Shown piece after piece: positions 1 to 9,040 of a stretch of DNA of 64,000 nucleotides. This DNA comes from Tolypothrix tenuis PCC 7101 (GTDB lineage Bacteria > Cyanobacteriota > Cyanobacteriia > Cyanobacteriales > Nostocaceae): assembly GCF_002368295.1 (NCBI RefSeq), contig NZ_AP018248.1:2601977-2665976 (forward strand). Reading direction: 5' to 3'. Made by a program: the position numbers and the translations under genes. Each line of letters starts with the position of its first letter. The first letter of the stretch is position 1. The notes beneath the pieces were generated by a model, which worked only from the letters and a program-made list of their open reading frames with translations, was not told the origin of the DNA and did not search any database.

Positions 1-61
1 CAATATCTTTTAATAAAACTTCTAGATCCCGATTATTGTCGCGGTAATTTTTTTTAGTCAT
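1..61 (-). CDS. 5' end of an unidentified gene, cut by the window edge
   Basis: An ATG at 61 on the minus strand opens a reading frame that stays open to the window edge. About 20 residues are visible, beginning MTKKNYRDNNRD and rich in charged residues. A purine-rich stretch (AAGGGCG) lies just upstream, which fits a ribosome binding site. Too little is visible to name a family, and it could be a chance reading frame. Confidence 0.4.
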   Translation of the reverse strand, partial: MTKKNYRDNNRDLEVLLKDI

Positions 62-101
62 ATTTCGCCCTTGTAAATCTTGATGTATAAGCAGGTTTCT
101 C

Positions 102-198
102 ATACCAATTCAAATAATCTTTGCGATAGATAAATATTTCTAAAGACACAATATTGTTGTGTCCTTAGCTATTTGTCATATCTTGTTCAAATTGGTAT
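102..198. repeat. MITE-like element with ATACCAATT ends
   Basis: A 97-bp imperfect palindrome starts ATACCAATTCA and ends in the near reverse complement CAAATTGGTAT. An inner hairpin (GACACAATA / TTGTTGTGTC) lies at its centre. It has no coding capacity. Its left end closely matches the left end of the element at 59583-59682. The size, terminal inverted repeats and lack of genes fit a non-autonomous transposable element. The rest of the 62-374 spacer shows nothing recognisable. Confidence 0.6.
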
Positions 199-374
199 CA
201 AGGTTGCCTATTTTAGAGTTCCCAGGATTTAATCTGCACTAACAATAAAGTGCATAATTCCGATTGCTTACACGCTCAAGCTTTACTGCTAAATTTACTT
301 ACTATAAAAAATTCCGCGAAATCAACGACGACAATAAACTAACTTAACTTATCAAATAACTCTCATCATCAAAC

Positions 375-2084
375 TTAAATTCCGTGACTCTTACCAATTA
401 CCCAGTTACGCCGGAAAAAGCGCGCTAAAGCAGATTCTTCTAATGATAAATAGATAGGTCTTCCGTGGGGACAGGTGCGAGGATTGCGAGTGCGTTGCCA
501 TTGATCTAAAAGTGTTTGCATCTCTGGCAAACTCATCGGTGTACCATTGCGTATAGCACTGCGACAAGCCACAGCAACTTGCGCGGCTTGTAAATCTCCA
601 CCTAAACTCAGTTCTAAAATTGCATCGGCACAATCTTCTCGTTGTTGTAACATTGCGGGGATATTGCGAACCGCCCAAAGTTGTTCGCCAAATGTTTCTA
701 TATCTAAACCAATGCGTTGTAATTGTGCTACTTGTTTTGGCGTTAGTTGATAGAGAATAATTGCTGGTTCAATGGGTATCATTTGCCAGTTATCGCATAA
801 TTGCTCATACAAAACTCGCTCATGGGCAATATGCTGTTCTACTAACCAAACTCCCTCAGAATGTTCTACGACAATATAAGTATTACTAACTTGAGCAACA
901 GCTTTTAAAGAGTAAGGATTGTTGAGTGCTGATTGCTGATTATTGTCTTCTTTGGGATTTTTCGGATTAAAATTATAGCCACCTTTAGCTTCTGCAGCTT
1001 TGAGTAATTTACTCACACGGGTAATATGAACGGCTTCTTTAATATTGGCAGAACTGAGGCGTAATGCTTGCTCAATTCCTTGAGTAACTTGTTCTTGCCA
1101 ATAACCGATTTCATTAAGATAAATTTCTGTTTTCGCTGGGTTACGATTCCAGTTAATTTGGTCTGGAGAAATATCAAGATGTAAGAAACAAACTGGATAG
1201 CGATCGCGTGGTAATGTGCGATGGAATGCTGCCAAAATTGTTTGCTCGAGTTCTGCTGACTTTACCATCCGTCCGTTAATGGCTACACGTACCCAATCTG
1301 GACGATGACGATGACAGCGATCAGGTAATCCTACCACTAATGTGAGTTCTGAGTTCTGAGTGCTGAGTGCTGAGTTTTCTGAGTTACTTGGATGGGGTAT
1401 TGCTAGTTTGACTTCTTGGAAGTCGGCTTCTTTAACTTGCTGTATAAACTGCGGTAGTAATTTTTTGCTGGTGCTAGCCGGATAAATCGTAAACCAATCA
1501 CGGTCATTTTGTTGCACTTGCCAGGTAACTTGGGGATGACACAAAGCAATTTGTTGAATTGTAGTTTGCACGGCTTTCATTTGCTGTGCAACTACTGGTA
1601 ACCCCTGACGGCGCGCTATACAATTGGCGAATAAATTCGAGACATTCACTACTGTACCAGGTGCGATCGCCGCAACTTCTACTTGCTCAACTTTCCCGCC
1701 ATCACTATAAACAACTCGCCATCCCCAATTCTCACCAGCCGGACGACTCAAAATTTCTAAGTTTGACAAATTTGTCAAACTGTGCAGTGCTTCTCCCCGA
1801 AATCCTAAACTGCTAATTTTCCATAAATCAGCACAAGTGTAAATTTTACTAGTGCTGTGGGTTGCTGCAGCTTTTTGCAAATCATCTAAGTTCATTCCGC
1901 AACCGTTATCGGCTACGCGCACTCGCCATTGCTGCGGCCACAGAGATACAACAATTCTCGTCGCGCCAGCATCCAAGGAATTTTCTACCAATTCCCGCAC
2001 GACAGAAGCTAAAGAGTCGATCACCTCTCCAGCTGTAATTAGATATACGACTTCTGTAGGTAAAGCGTGAATAGTAGATGTCAT
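375..2084 (-). CDS. mutL: DNA mismatch repair protein MutL
   Basis: MutL couples mismatch recognition by MutS to downstream repair. At 569 residues it has family length. The N-terminal GHKL ATPase is clear: ELVENSLDAGA near residues 30-41, NGCGM near 60 and GFRGEAL near 94. The C-terminal dimerisation domain ends with a CRSAIRNG segment and a CPHGRP motif near residue 537, as in endonuclease-type MutL proteins. The usual DQHA(x2)E(x4)E motif appears at about 416-427 as EQHIAHERVLYE, so its first Asp is Glu and Ala is Ile. Whether nicking activity is kept is therefore open. The linker (about 230-250) contains a low-complexity Ser/Asn stretch that looks like translated intergenic repeat DNA. 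The ATG at 2084 directly precedes the family's N-terminal sequence. Confidence 0.96.
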   Translation of the reverse strand: MTSTIHALPTEVVYLITAGEVIDSLASVVRELVENSLDAGATRIVVSLWPQQWRVRVADNGCGMNLDDLQKAAATHSTSKIYTCADLWKISSLGFRGEALHSLTNLSNLEILSRPAGENWGWRVVYSDGGKVEQVEVAAIAPGTVVNVSNLFANCIARRQGLPVVAQQMKAVQTTIQQIALCHPQVTWQVQQNDRDWFTIYPASTSKKLLPQFIQQVKEADFQEVKLAIPHPSNSENSALSTQNSELTLVVGLPDRCHRHRPDWVRVAINGRMVKSAELEQTILAAFHRTLPRDRYPVCFLHLDISPDQINWNRNPAKTEIYLNEIGYWQEQVTQGIEQALRLSSANIKEAVHITRVSKLLKAAEAKGGYNFNPKNPKEDNNQQSALNNPYSLKAVAQVSNTYIVVEHSEGVWLVEQHIAHERVLYEQLCDNWQMIPIEPAIILYQLTPKQVAQLQRIGLDIETFGEQLWAVRNIPAMLQQREDCADAILELSLGGDLQAAQVAVACRSAIRNGTPMSLPEMQTLLDQWQRTRNPRTCPHGRPIYLSLEESALARFFRRNWVIGKSHGI

Positions 2085-2261
2085 AAATTACAGTGTAGGC
2101 GAAAAGCCAACACTGAATACAATAAGCAATTTTGTTTACCGTTCCCCAAAATTTTTACTAATTGTAAAGCAATTTCTCTCGTATCAAGGCAGTCAATAAA
2201 TTTTGGATTTTGAATCTTTAATCCAAAATCCAAAATCCAAAATCTAAAATTGCCTGCAGAA

Positions 2262-3305
2262 TTAATCTCTCATTGCCAAAACTTTCGGGGGTTCTGGTTT
2301 CAGCAATTCATTTAACAACGATGCAGGACGTTCACCATGAGGCCAAGCAAAAGCATGACGGAAAGCTGCATCCTGACAAGCTTGCAATTGTTTAAAGTTA
2401 ATAATGTCGTATGTCAAAAGATTTTCATACTCAAATGGCAGACGTACATTATGTAAACCAGCGTTATCAGTACAAATTGCAATATCTACCCCAGCGTCAA
2501 AACATCGGTCAAAAACTAACTTTAGTTGACGGATATCTTGTAAAGTGCCAGTTTTAATGTAAGTTGTAGGGCAAACTTCCAAACACTGTCCTCTTTGCGC
2601 CAACTCTGGGAGTAACTCAGGATACAACAGAGGAATTTGAATACCATGCCCAATCCGCTTCAGATAGGGCAAAAGTTCGGTGTAACAACCTGCAGTAGTT
2701 TCGTAAAGATGTCCTGTGGTGTTAATACCTAAAGAACAGGCATAATCATACAGATTCAGCCATTCTTCTAAACGTTCAGCATAGTGGCTATCACCGCCGG
2801 CGATATCTACCGCACAAACATACTGTTTACTTTGTGCCGCCAAATCAACAATTGCCTTATTCACCTCATAAGGTAAACGCGAGTGCATACAAAGAATTTG
2901 GCTAGTTACAATTGGATACTCTTCCAACTGACTTGCTTTACCCACAACCTCGACAATTTCCGCCATCTTGTCAATTCTTTCGGATTGACTTAAATGTTCA
3001 GGTGTCCGTAAATAAGGGGTGTAACGCAGTTCCAAATAAGCCAAATTCTCAAATATATAAGCACCCCGTAACAATCGGTAGATAAAGTAAGGTAACGTTT
3101 CTACAGTCTGTACACTTTCTACCAGGGTGTGTAATTCTAAATACTCGTCTAAGGTATTACGAGGTTTGGTATAAAACTCTTCAAATTCTGGATAGTTCGC
3201 AAAGCGGGAAATTAACTCAGACGTATGTCTCTCGAAATATCGCCATAACACACGAGGTACAACCGAACCGCCCAGATGCCGATGCAATTCAGCGTATAAA
3301 GCCAT
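2262..3305 (-). CDS. Adenosine deaminase-like amidohydrolase
   Basis: A 347-residue protein of the adenosine/AMP deaminase TIM-barrel family, which hydrolyses the amino group of purine nucleosides. It begins with a metal-binding HRHLGG motif (His 8 and 10). It also has GHLYETTAG and a late CTDNAG segment, where classical enzymes carry the catalytic Asp pair in a TDDP motif. The second-Asp region is therefore divergent, and the true substrate may be adenosine or a related compound. It follows mutL in the same direction after about 175 bp. That spacer carries a short AATCCAAA tandem stretch, so co-transcription is uncertain. Confidence 0.8.
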   Translation of the reverse strand: MALYAELHRHLGGSVVPRVLWRYFERHTSELISRFANYPEFEEFYTKPRNTLDEYLELHTLVESVQTVETLPYFIYRLLRGAYIFENLAYLELRYTPYLRTPEHLSQSERIDKMAEIVEVVGKASQLEEYPIVTSQILCMHSRLPYEVNKAIVDLAAQSKQYVCAVDIAGGDSHYAERLEEWLNLYDYACSLGINTTGHLYETTAGCYTELLPYLKRIGHGIQIPLLYPELLPELAQRGQCLEVCPTTYIKTGTLQDIRQLKLVFDRCFDAGVDIAICTDNAGLHNVRLPFEYENLLTYDIINFKQLQACQDAAFRHAFAWPHGERPASLLNELLKPEPPKVLAMRD

Positions 3306-3483
3306 ATTGGTGTTTTCCGGAGAAATTTTACTAATCTTAACAAGAACTTCGTGAAAAAAAATCTATACCTTTAGGGAGATTGTATAAAGTTTTGGGGATG
3401 GGGAATTGATAATCGGTAATGGGTAATGGGTAATGGGTAATTGGTAATTGGTAATAGGTGTTTGTTATTTCTCCCTCATCTCT

Positions 3484-3562
3484 CACCCTGCGGGTTCGCC
3501 GTTAGGCGTTCTCGTTCGCATAGCGTCTCCAGTAGCCGCTACACGTCTACATCTCCCATTAG
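3484..3562. repeat. REP-like palindromic intergenic repeat
   Basis: The stretch CCTGCGGGTTCGCC / CGTTCTCGTTCGCATAGCG resembles the repeated imperfect palindromes seen again at about 11160-11300 in this window. It lies between the adenosine deaminase-like gene and the hybrid kinase, next to GGTAATG heptamers at 3413-3453. It is non-coding and probably a member of a dispersed family. Confidence 0.4.
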
Positions 3563-3569
3563 GCACTCA

Positions 3570-6101
3570 CTACTCACAACTCAGGACTTTTATTCTAGCG
3601 ATTGTTTGTAATAACTCGTTGCTAGTACAGGGTTTAGATAAAAATGCACTGACACCCATATCCGTAACTTCCTTGATGTTCTGAGGGGATAATAGTCCAC
3701 TCAAAGCAATAATTTTGACATGAGGATTAATTGTTTGTAATTTGCGAATTGCGATCGCACCATCCATTAATGGCATCATCATATCCAGCAACACTACACT
3801 GATTTGCTGTTGATGTTGGGCATAAATTGCTACGGCTTCAACGCCATTGCTAGCAGTTAATACCTGATAATTATGTTTTTCTAAAGATGATTTGGTAATT
3901 TCTAGAATTGCGGCTTCGTCATCCACTAGCAAAATTAATTCGCCATTTCCTTTTGGTGCTGCAATTTCGGGAGTGTGCAGAGGTTGAGTGCGATCGCTCA
4001 ATGCTGGTAAATATACTGTAAACTTTGTGCCTTGGTTAACTTCACTATTGACATTTACAAAACCATCGTGGTTTTTAATAATACCTATAGCTGTAGAAAG
4101 TCCTACTCCTGTACCTTTACCCACCTCTTTTGTAGTGAAAAAAGGTTCAAAAATTCGCTCTTGAATTTCTGGTGGTATTCCTGTACCCGTATCGCTAACA
4201 GAAATAGCAATATAAGGGCCTACTTGAGCGTCAATATTAATTTGGGTTGATTTCTCATCAATCACCACATTTTCTGCACTAATTTTCAAGATACCACCCT
4301 CAACCATAGCATCACGGGCATTTACTACCAAATTCATTAGTACTTGATGTAGTTCGGTCGTATTACCAGACACATACCAAAGATTTGCTGGTAAATCTAC
4401 TTGACAAGTAATCGATTTAGGAAATGTTTGTTGGACAATTTGCTCAATTTCCTGTATCAAAAGTCTAACTTGCACAATTGTCTTTTTACCTTCAATACCT
4501 CGGGCAAAAGACAACACTTGCTTGAGCAAATTAGCTCCACGTTTAACATTACTTTCTAGGGTTTGCAGAATGCGTTGACTTTGTTGGTCTGGTAATTTCA
4601 TCCGCAATAGCTCAACTGACATTAACACGGGAGCTAGAACATTGTTAAGGTCATGGGCAATCCCACCAGCTAGGGTACCAATACTTTCTAACCGTTGCGA
4701 TCGCAAAAGCTGTGCTTCTAGTTGTTTCTTTTGAGTAATTTCTGTACTGACACTCAAAATTGATTTTGGTTGATTCTGGCTATCCCGCATGAGTGTCCAG
4801 CGGCTTTCGACGATAATTTCTTTCCTATCCTTGGTTATTTGCTGCAATTCGCCGCGCCATTCACCTATACGCAAGACTGTTAAAAACGCATCTTGCAGTT
4901 GTGGTGAACTATCTTTGTATAACAAATCAACTACATTCTTACCCAAAGCTTCCTCAGCCTTCCAGCCATAAACGCCTTGAGCACCTTGGTTCCAAAATAA
5001 TATTTGATTGTGGATATTTCTAACTACAATTGCATCAGTTGCCACATCTAAAAGTGCAGCTTGTTCGCGAATTTTCTGTTCTGCTTGTTGGCGCTTGGTA
5101 ATATCTCTCGTTACCGCTAAATGCAAAAATGTACCATCAGCTTCGTTATGTAGTGGTACAGCATGAGTTTCCAACCAACGACGAGTACCTTTACTGCCGA
5201 CAATCTCATATTCTAAAGTCCCTTTATAGCCTTGACAAACGCGTTCATGTAGAGATACAAAGGCTTCTCGGTATTCTGGTAAAATAGTCGCAGTCACTGG
5301 TTGCCCAATCAAAGTTTCTGCATTTTCTAGCTCCAACATTGCCAAACCAGAGGCATTAATTTCTAATAAAGTACCATCCCTAGCAATTAACTTCAGACAT
5401 TCCGGTTCCGCATCAATAATTGCGCGCAACCTATTCTCACTTTGACGTAAATTTAATTCTGTCTGCTGAAGTCGCTTGATGTAACGCCATAACAAGTCAT
5501 ATAACAAAGCAACTAACAAAAAATCGATGACAGCAGCTAATAAAAATGTTGCCATTGACTTACGAGAAGTCGCTTGTAACTGCTGATTATGCTGTTGTAA
5601 TATTTTTTGCTCGCCTGCTAAAGATTCCTGAATAAATTTTGGGATATCATTACTCAGCATTTGCTGTTGATGAGACAACAGTAATTGTCTTACAGCATCA
5701 AATCCTTGCTTTTGCAAAACAACAACTTCTGCTTGCAAGATGTTGAGTCTGTCAGTTATTCTTTGTTCTAGTACAGCAACCCACTGATGATTTTGCTGTG
5801 ATTGAGTGAGCTGTTTGAGAATTTGGATATTACTATCAATTTGTTGACTTGCTTGCAAATAGGTTGCTAAGTTATTTGTGTTTATAGTTATTAAGTAGTT
5901 ACGCTGTGCTGTTTCAGCATTGTTTAGCGTTGTCAGTAGCGTTTGAACTTGAGTAATAATTTCTTGGGCTGATGTTACTAATTGCCGATTATGTACCAGT
6001 TGCATCGTTGTGCTATGGGAAACTACAGCATTCGTAAACAAAACCGCTAAGACTAGAATAAATAATGCTCTCAGCTTTTGGATGACAGACCATTTCATCA
6101 T
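3570..6101 (-). CDS. CHASE3/PAS hybrid histidine kinase with C-terminal receiver
   Basis: An 843-residue membrane sensor kinase. The order is: N-terminal TM helix (about 10-30); extracytoplasmic four-helix region with the NAETAQRNYL signature of CHASE3 (about 35-185); second TM helix (about 187-207); PAS domain (about 225-340) and a second PAS (about 345-460), each with a PAC tail; HisKA with phospho-acceptor His in GGIAHDLNN; HATPase with NLVVNARDA, GTGIP and GTGVGLS; and a receiver with LLVDDE and LLDMMMP at the end. The HisKA type suits a kinase that phosphorylates its own receiver and passes phosphate to an unknown partner. No partner regulator is adjacent. The ligand cannot be told from sequence. 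Confidence 0.93.
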   Translation of the reverse strand: MMKWSVIQKLRALFILVLAVLFTNAVVSHSTTMQLVHNRQLVTSAQEIITQVQTLLTTLNNAETAQRNYLITINTNNLATYLQASQQIDSNIQILKQLTQSQQNHQWVAVLEQRITDRLNILQAEVVVLQKQGFDAVRQLLLSHQQQMLSNDIPKFIQESLAGEQKILQQHNQQLQATSRKSMATFLLAAVIDFLLVALLYDLLWRYIKRLQQTELNLRQSENRLRAIIDAEPECLKLIARDGTLLEINASGLAMLELENAETLIGQPVTATILPEYREAFVSLHERVCQGYKGTLEYEIVGSKGTRRWLETHAVPLHNEADGTFLHLAVTRDITKRQQAEQKIREQAALLDVATDAIVVRNIHNQILFWNQGAQGVYGWKAEEALGKNVVDLLYKDSSPQLQDAFLTVLRIGEWRGELQQITKDRKEIIVESRWTLMRDSQNQPKSILSVSTEITQKKQLEAQLLRSQRLESIGTLAGGIAHDLNNVLAPVLMSVELLRMKLPDQQSQRILQTLESNVKRGANLLKQVLSFARGIEGKKTIVQVRLLIQEIEQIVQQTFPKSITCQVDLPANLWYVSGNTTELHQVLMNLVVNARDAMVEGGILKISAENVVIDEKSTQINIDAQVGPYIAISVSDTGTGIPPEIQERIFEPFFTTKEVGKGTGVGLSTAIGIIKNHDGFVNVNSEVNQGTKFTVYLPALSDRTQPLHTPEIAAPKGNGELILLVDDEAAILEITKSSLEKHNYQVLTASNGVEAVAIYAQHQQQISVVLLDMMMPLMDGAIAIRKLQTINPHVKIIALSGLLSPQNIKEVTDMGVSAFLSKPCTSNELLQTIARIKVLSCE

Positions 6102-6179
6102 GCGATCGCCTTCAATGCTGGTGATATTCCCAATGCGGTAAATTAAAAATTAAATACCTAAGATAAGTCAAGAATCTTG

Positions 6180-6248
6180 ATACCACTTTGAATACAGCAC
6201 AATTTATAGTATTTACACTGAAATGTATCCCATAGCGCACAGTGGTAT
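6180..6248. repeat. Short MITE-like element with ATACCACT ends
   Basis: A 69-bp unit begins ATACCACTTTG and ends CACAGTGGTAT, giving an 11-bp inverted repeat with one mismatch. It is non-coding. It shares the ATACCA end with the elements at 102-198 and 59583-59682, but not the interior. Confidence 0.5.
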
Positions 6249-6291
6249 GAATTATGCCTTATCAGCAATTTTAGGTGATTGCTGAGACAGA

Positions 6292-6326
6292 AAAACCGCT
6301 ATAAAAGTAACTTTATTAGCGGTTTT
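6292..6326 (-). terminator. Long hairpin, terminator-like on the minus strand
   Basis: AAAACCGCT pairs with AGCGGTTTT and the helix continues, with one bulge, through ATAAA/TTTAT. On the minus strand the stem is followed by a T run (GGTTTTTCTG), so it could end a transcript entering from the purA side. It lies about 190 bp upstream of the kinase start. It could instead be a leader structure. Confidence 0.45.
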
Positions 6327-6905
6327 CAGTTAAATGAAATCTAATTTTTGGATTTTTCTAGGATTGAAAATTGGTGGCAAGTTTTTTGTAGAAATGATTG
6401 ATAATTAATATAATTATTCGTGGATATTAGTATTAAAAACTATAATACAAAATTTATTTTTGATCCGCAAGTTGTTTCAGCTAGATACATAGAGGCTGTT
6501 AATAGCATAACTACTGACTACTTGAATGCTTTTCTACAGCATAACTATTGATAATTGGTGAATATTCGCGGGTTATATAGCCTAAAATTATTAAACAATC
6601 CGTAGATATCAGGTTTGAGGCATGATTAATAGTTGCTAGAAATATTGAAATATATTGATTAGTTTCCAAAATCAAACATTAATTCCATAATTTATTGTTT
6701 GAGATGCTCACAACTTTTCACGCCTAAGCATTAAATAACTTCATGAGTAAGTATGTACTCATTACCTATTTTTTAGATGAATTAGGTTACGGTTTGCTAG
6801 GTAATGAATTTGTTTTATTGAGAATTTTGCAATTTTCTTGACATAAGTTACATAATATGTAAATAATAATTGTTTGTGGAAACTTTAGCTCTATAAAATA
6901 AAAGC

Positions 6906-8249
6906 TTGGCTAACGTTATTGTCATAGGTGCCCAGTGGGGCGATGAAGGAAAAGGTAAAATAACTGACTTACTCAGCCGCTCCGCAGATGTAGTTGTCCG
7001 TTACCAAGGGGGTGTCAATGCTGGACACACAATTGTAGTTAAAGATCAAACCTTTAAGTTACATTTGATTCCCTCTGGTATTTTGTATCCAGATACCGAA
7101 TGCATTATCGGCTGTGGTACAGTTATCGATCCCAAAGTTTTAATAGCAGAACTAGATCAATTAGAAAGTTTAAATGTTTCTACTAATAATCTGCTAATTT
7201 CCGAGACTGCCCACGTAACTATGCCTTACCATCGATTAATCGATCAGGCATCAGAAGAACGTCGGGGAAGCCACAAAATCGGCACTACAGGCAGGGGTAT
7301 TGGCCCCACCTATGCTGATAAATCTGAGCGCACAGGTATCCGAGTTTTAGACTTGATGGACCCTGAAGGATTGCGCGATCAGTTAGAGTGGACGATTAAT
7401 TATAAAAATGCAATTTTAGAAAAGCTTTACAACCTACCTCCCCTTGACCCAGAAGAGGTAATTCAAGAGTATTTGGGTTATGCAGAACGCTTGCGGCCTT
7501 ACGTCGTAGATAGTTCGCTGAAAATATATGATGCGATTCTCAAGCGGCGAAATATCTTGTTTGAAGGCGCACAAGGGACGCTACTAGACCTAGATCATGG
7601 CACTTATCCCTACGTCACATCATCTAACCCTGTAGCTGGGGGGGCTTGCGTTGGCACAGGCTTAGGCCCGACAATGATTGACCGGGTAATTGGGGTGTCG
7701 AAAGCTTACACAACGCGCGTTGGTGAAGGGCCTTTCCCAACCGAACTACAAGGTGAATTGGGAGAATTGTTGTGCGATCGCGGTGCTGAATTTGGTACAA
7801 CTACTGGTAGGAAGCGTCGCTGCGGCTGGTTTGATGCTGTAATCGGTCGGTATGCCGTGCGGATTAACGGTATGGACTGTATAGCAATCACCAAACTAGA
7901 TGTTCTCGACGAACTAGAGGAAATCAACGTTTGTGTCGCCTACGAAATTGATGGCGAACGCTGCGAACACTTCCCCACCAGTGCGCGTCAATTTGCTCGC
8001 TGTCGTCCCATCTACAAAACCTTACCAGGTTGGAAAGTTTCGACAAGTAACTGCCGTACCCTGGAAGATTTGCCCAAGCAAGCCCTAGACTACCTAAAAT
8101 TCTTAGCAGAATTGATGGAAGTCCCGATCGCGATCGTTTCCTTAGGAGCTAGCCGCGATCAAACCATAATTGTAGAAGACCCCATCCACGGGCCCAAGCG
8201 CGCTTTGTTGCAGCCTGACGGCACACCCGTCTCTTTACTCAGCGCATAG
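6906..8249 (+). CDS. purA: Adenylosuccinate synthetase
   Basis: Catalyses GTP-dependent condensation of IMP with aspartate, the first step from IMP to AMP. The 447-residue protein has the P-loop-like GAQWGDEGKGK at 7-17 with the catalytic Asp, NAGHT with the catalytic His near 41, GTTGRGIGP near 129 and a C-terminal nucleotide-binding TTGRKRRCGW region. The start is a TTG: the preceding triplets contain no ATG in frame, and the family sequence ANVIVIGAQWGDEGKG begins immediately after it. No strong Shine-Dalgarno is visible. It stands alone after a long AT-rich upstream region. The purine genes purS and purQ lie some 12 kb away. Confidence 0.98.
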   Translation: MANVIVIGAQWGDEGKGKITDLLSRSADVVVRYQGGVNAGHTIVVKDQTFKLHLIPSGILYPDTECIIGCGTVIDPKVLIAELDQLESLNVSTNNLLISETAHVTMPYHRLIDQASEERRGSHKIGTTGRGIGPTYADKSERTGIRVLDLMDPEGLRDQLEWTINYKNAILEKLYNLPPLDPEEVIQEYLGYAERLRPYVVDSSLKIYDAILKRRNILFEGAQGTLLDLDHGTYPYVTSSNPVAGGACVGTGLGPTMIDRVIGVSKAYTTRVGEGPFPTELQGELGELLCDRGAEFGTTTGRKRRCGWFDAVIGRYAVRINGMDCIAITKLDVLDELEEINVCVAYEIDGERCEHFPTSARQFARCRPIYKTLPGWKVSTSNCRTLEDLPKQALDYLKFLAELMEVPIAIVSLGASRDQTIIVEDPIHGPKRALLQPDGTPVSLLSA

Positions 8250-8355
8250 CTTTGAGTCAACAGTCAACAGTCAACAGTCCAGAGTTTTTTGACCCTTGAC
8301 CTTTGACCCTTGACCTTTGACCTTTGACCTTGACAAATTACCACTAACAACTTGT

Positions 8356-8655
8356 ATGAGCCTCACAGTCGAATCTAAAACCAGACCAGAAGGTAGCAAG
8401 CCCAAAGCTTTGCGTCGTTCTGGATTAATTCCCGCTAATTTATACGGTCACAAAGGTGCCGAATCAATTTCTTTAGTAGTTGAAGCAAAAACTGTTGAGC
8501 GCTTGCTTAAGCACGCTATTGTCAACAAAACAGAAGTTGAACTCACAATTCCCGAGCTTGAGTGGAGTGGTAAAACTATAGTTCGGGAAGTTCAAACCCA
8601 TCCCGCAAAAGGTACAACCTACCACGTCAGCTTTTTTGCCACTCCTCAAAGCTAA
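8356..8655 (+). CDS. rplY: Ribosomal protein bL25 (short form)
   Basis: A 99-residue protein that binds 5S rRNA in the large ribosomal subunit. The family's opening pattern ESKTRPEGSKPKALRRSGLIPANLYG is recognisable, and the length matches the short, non-CTC form. The open frame reaches back to a TTG at 8317, but that part translates TTGACCTTTGACC repeat DNA, so the ATG at 8356 is chosen. A strong terminator follows. Confidence 0.9.
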   Translation: MSLTVESKTRPEGSKPKALRRSGLIPANLYGHKGAESISLVVEAKTVERLLKHAIVNKTEVELTIPELEWSGKTIVREVQTHPAKGTTYHVSFFATPQS

Positions 8656-8712
8656 TTGCGGAAGATATTTCATCTTTTTTGCTACCTAAATTTTGTGATA
8701 ATTGCTGATAAT

Positions 8713-8737
8713 ACCAGGGGTAACACCCTGGTTTTTT
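8713..8737 (+). terminator. Intrinsic terminator after rplY
   Basis: ACCAGGG pairs with CCCTGGT around a six-base loop and is followed at once by a run of six T. It lies about 60 bp after the rplY stop. Confidence 0.85.
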
Positions 8738-8824
8738 GTTAAGCTATCAGCGGCGCTAGAAGGATGAAGTATGAAAAACCACACATAAAAAGGGCTGGTT
8801 TTTAGTCATTTGTCATTTGTCAAG

Positions 8825-9036
8825 AGTCAAAAGTCAAAAGTCAAAAGTCAAAAGTCAAAAGTCAAAAGTCAAAAGTCAAAAGTCAAAAGTCAAAAGTCAA
8901 CGGTCAAAAATTCATCTTGTCCCCATTACCCAGTCCCCATTACCCAGTCCCCATTACCCAGTCCCCATTACCCATTACCCATTCCCCAGTCCCCAGTCCC
9001 CAGTCCCCAATCCCTCCCCATTCCCCATTCCCCAAC
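8825..9036. repeat. Heptamer tandem repeats (STRR type): AGTCAAA then CCCCAGT/CCCATTA
   Basis: About ten head-to-tail AGTCAAA units run from 8825 to about 8900. Mixed CCCCAGT and CCCATTA heptamers follow to about 9036, just before the kinase ATG. The units are seven bases long, so the array shifts frame at each unit but stays open and translates as repeated KSQKSKV in a spurious N-terminal extension. Such arrays are a hallmark of heterocystous cyanobacteria. Confidence 0.9.
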
Positions 9037-9040
9037 AAAT

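Larger units (their letters stand above)
6102..6905. other. AT-rich intergenic region between divergent kinase and purA
   Basis: About 800 bp without a convincing gene, separating two divergent genes. It should contain both promoters, but no -10/-35 pair stands out. It includes a small terminal-inverted-repeat element (6180-6248) and a long hairpin (6292-6326), listed separately. The stretch 6480-6560 has a loose duplication of the CAGCATAACTATTGA type. Confidence 0.6.

Noticed and set aside
4032..4250. Plus-strand frame inside the hybrid kinase gene
   Set aside because: A shadow of the kinase ATPase domain on the other strand, with an unlikely composition.
8810..9040. N-terminal extension of the kinase fusion protein
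   Set aside because: The 77 codons are translated AGTCAAA and CCCCAGT arrays; the protein family begins at the ATG at 9041.
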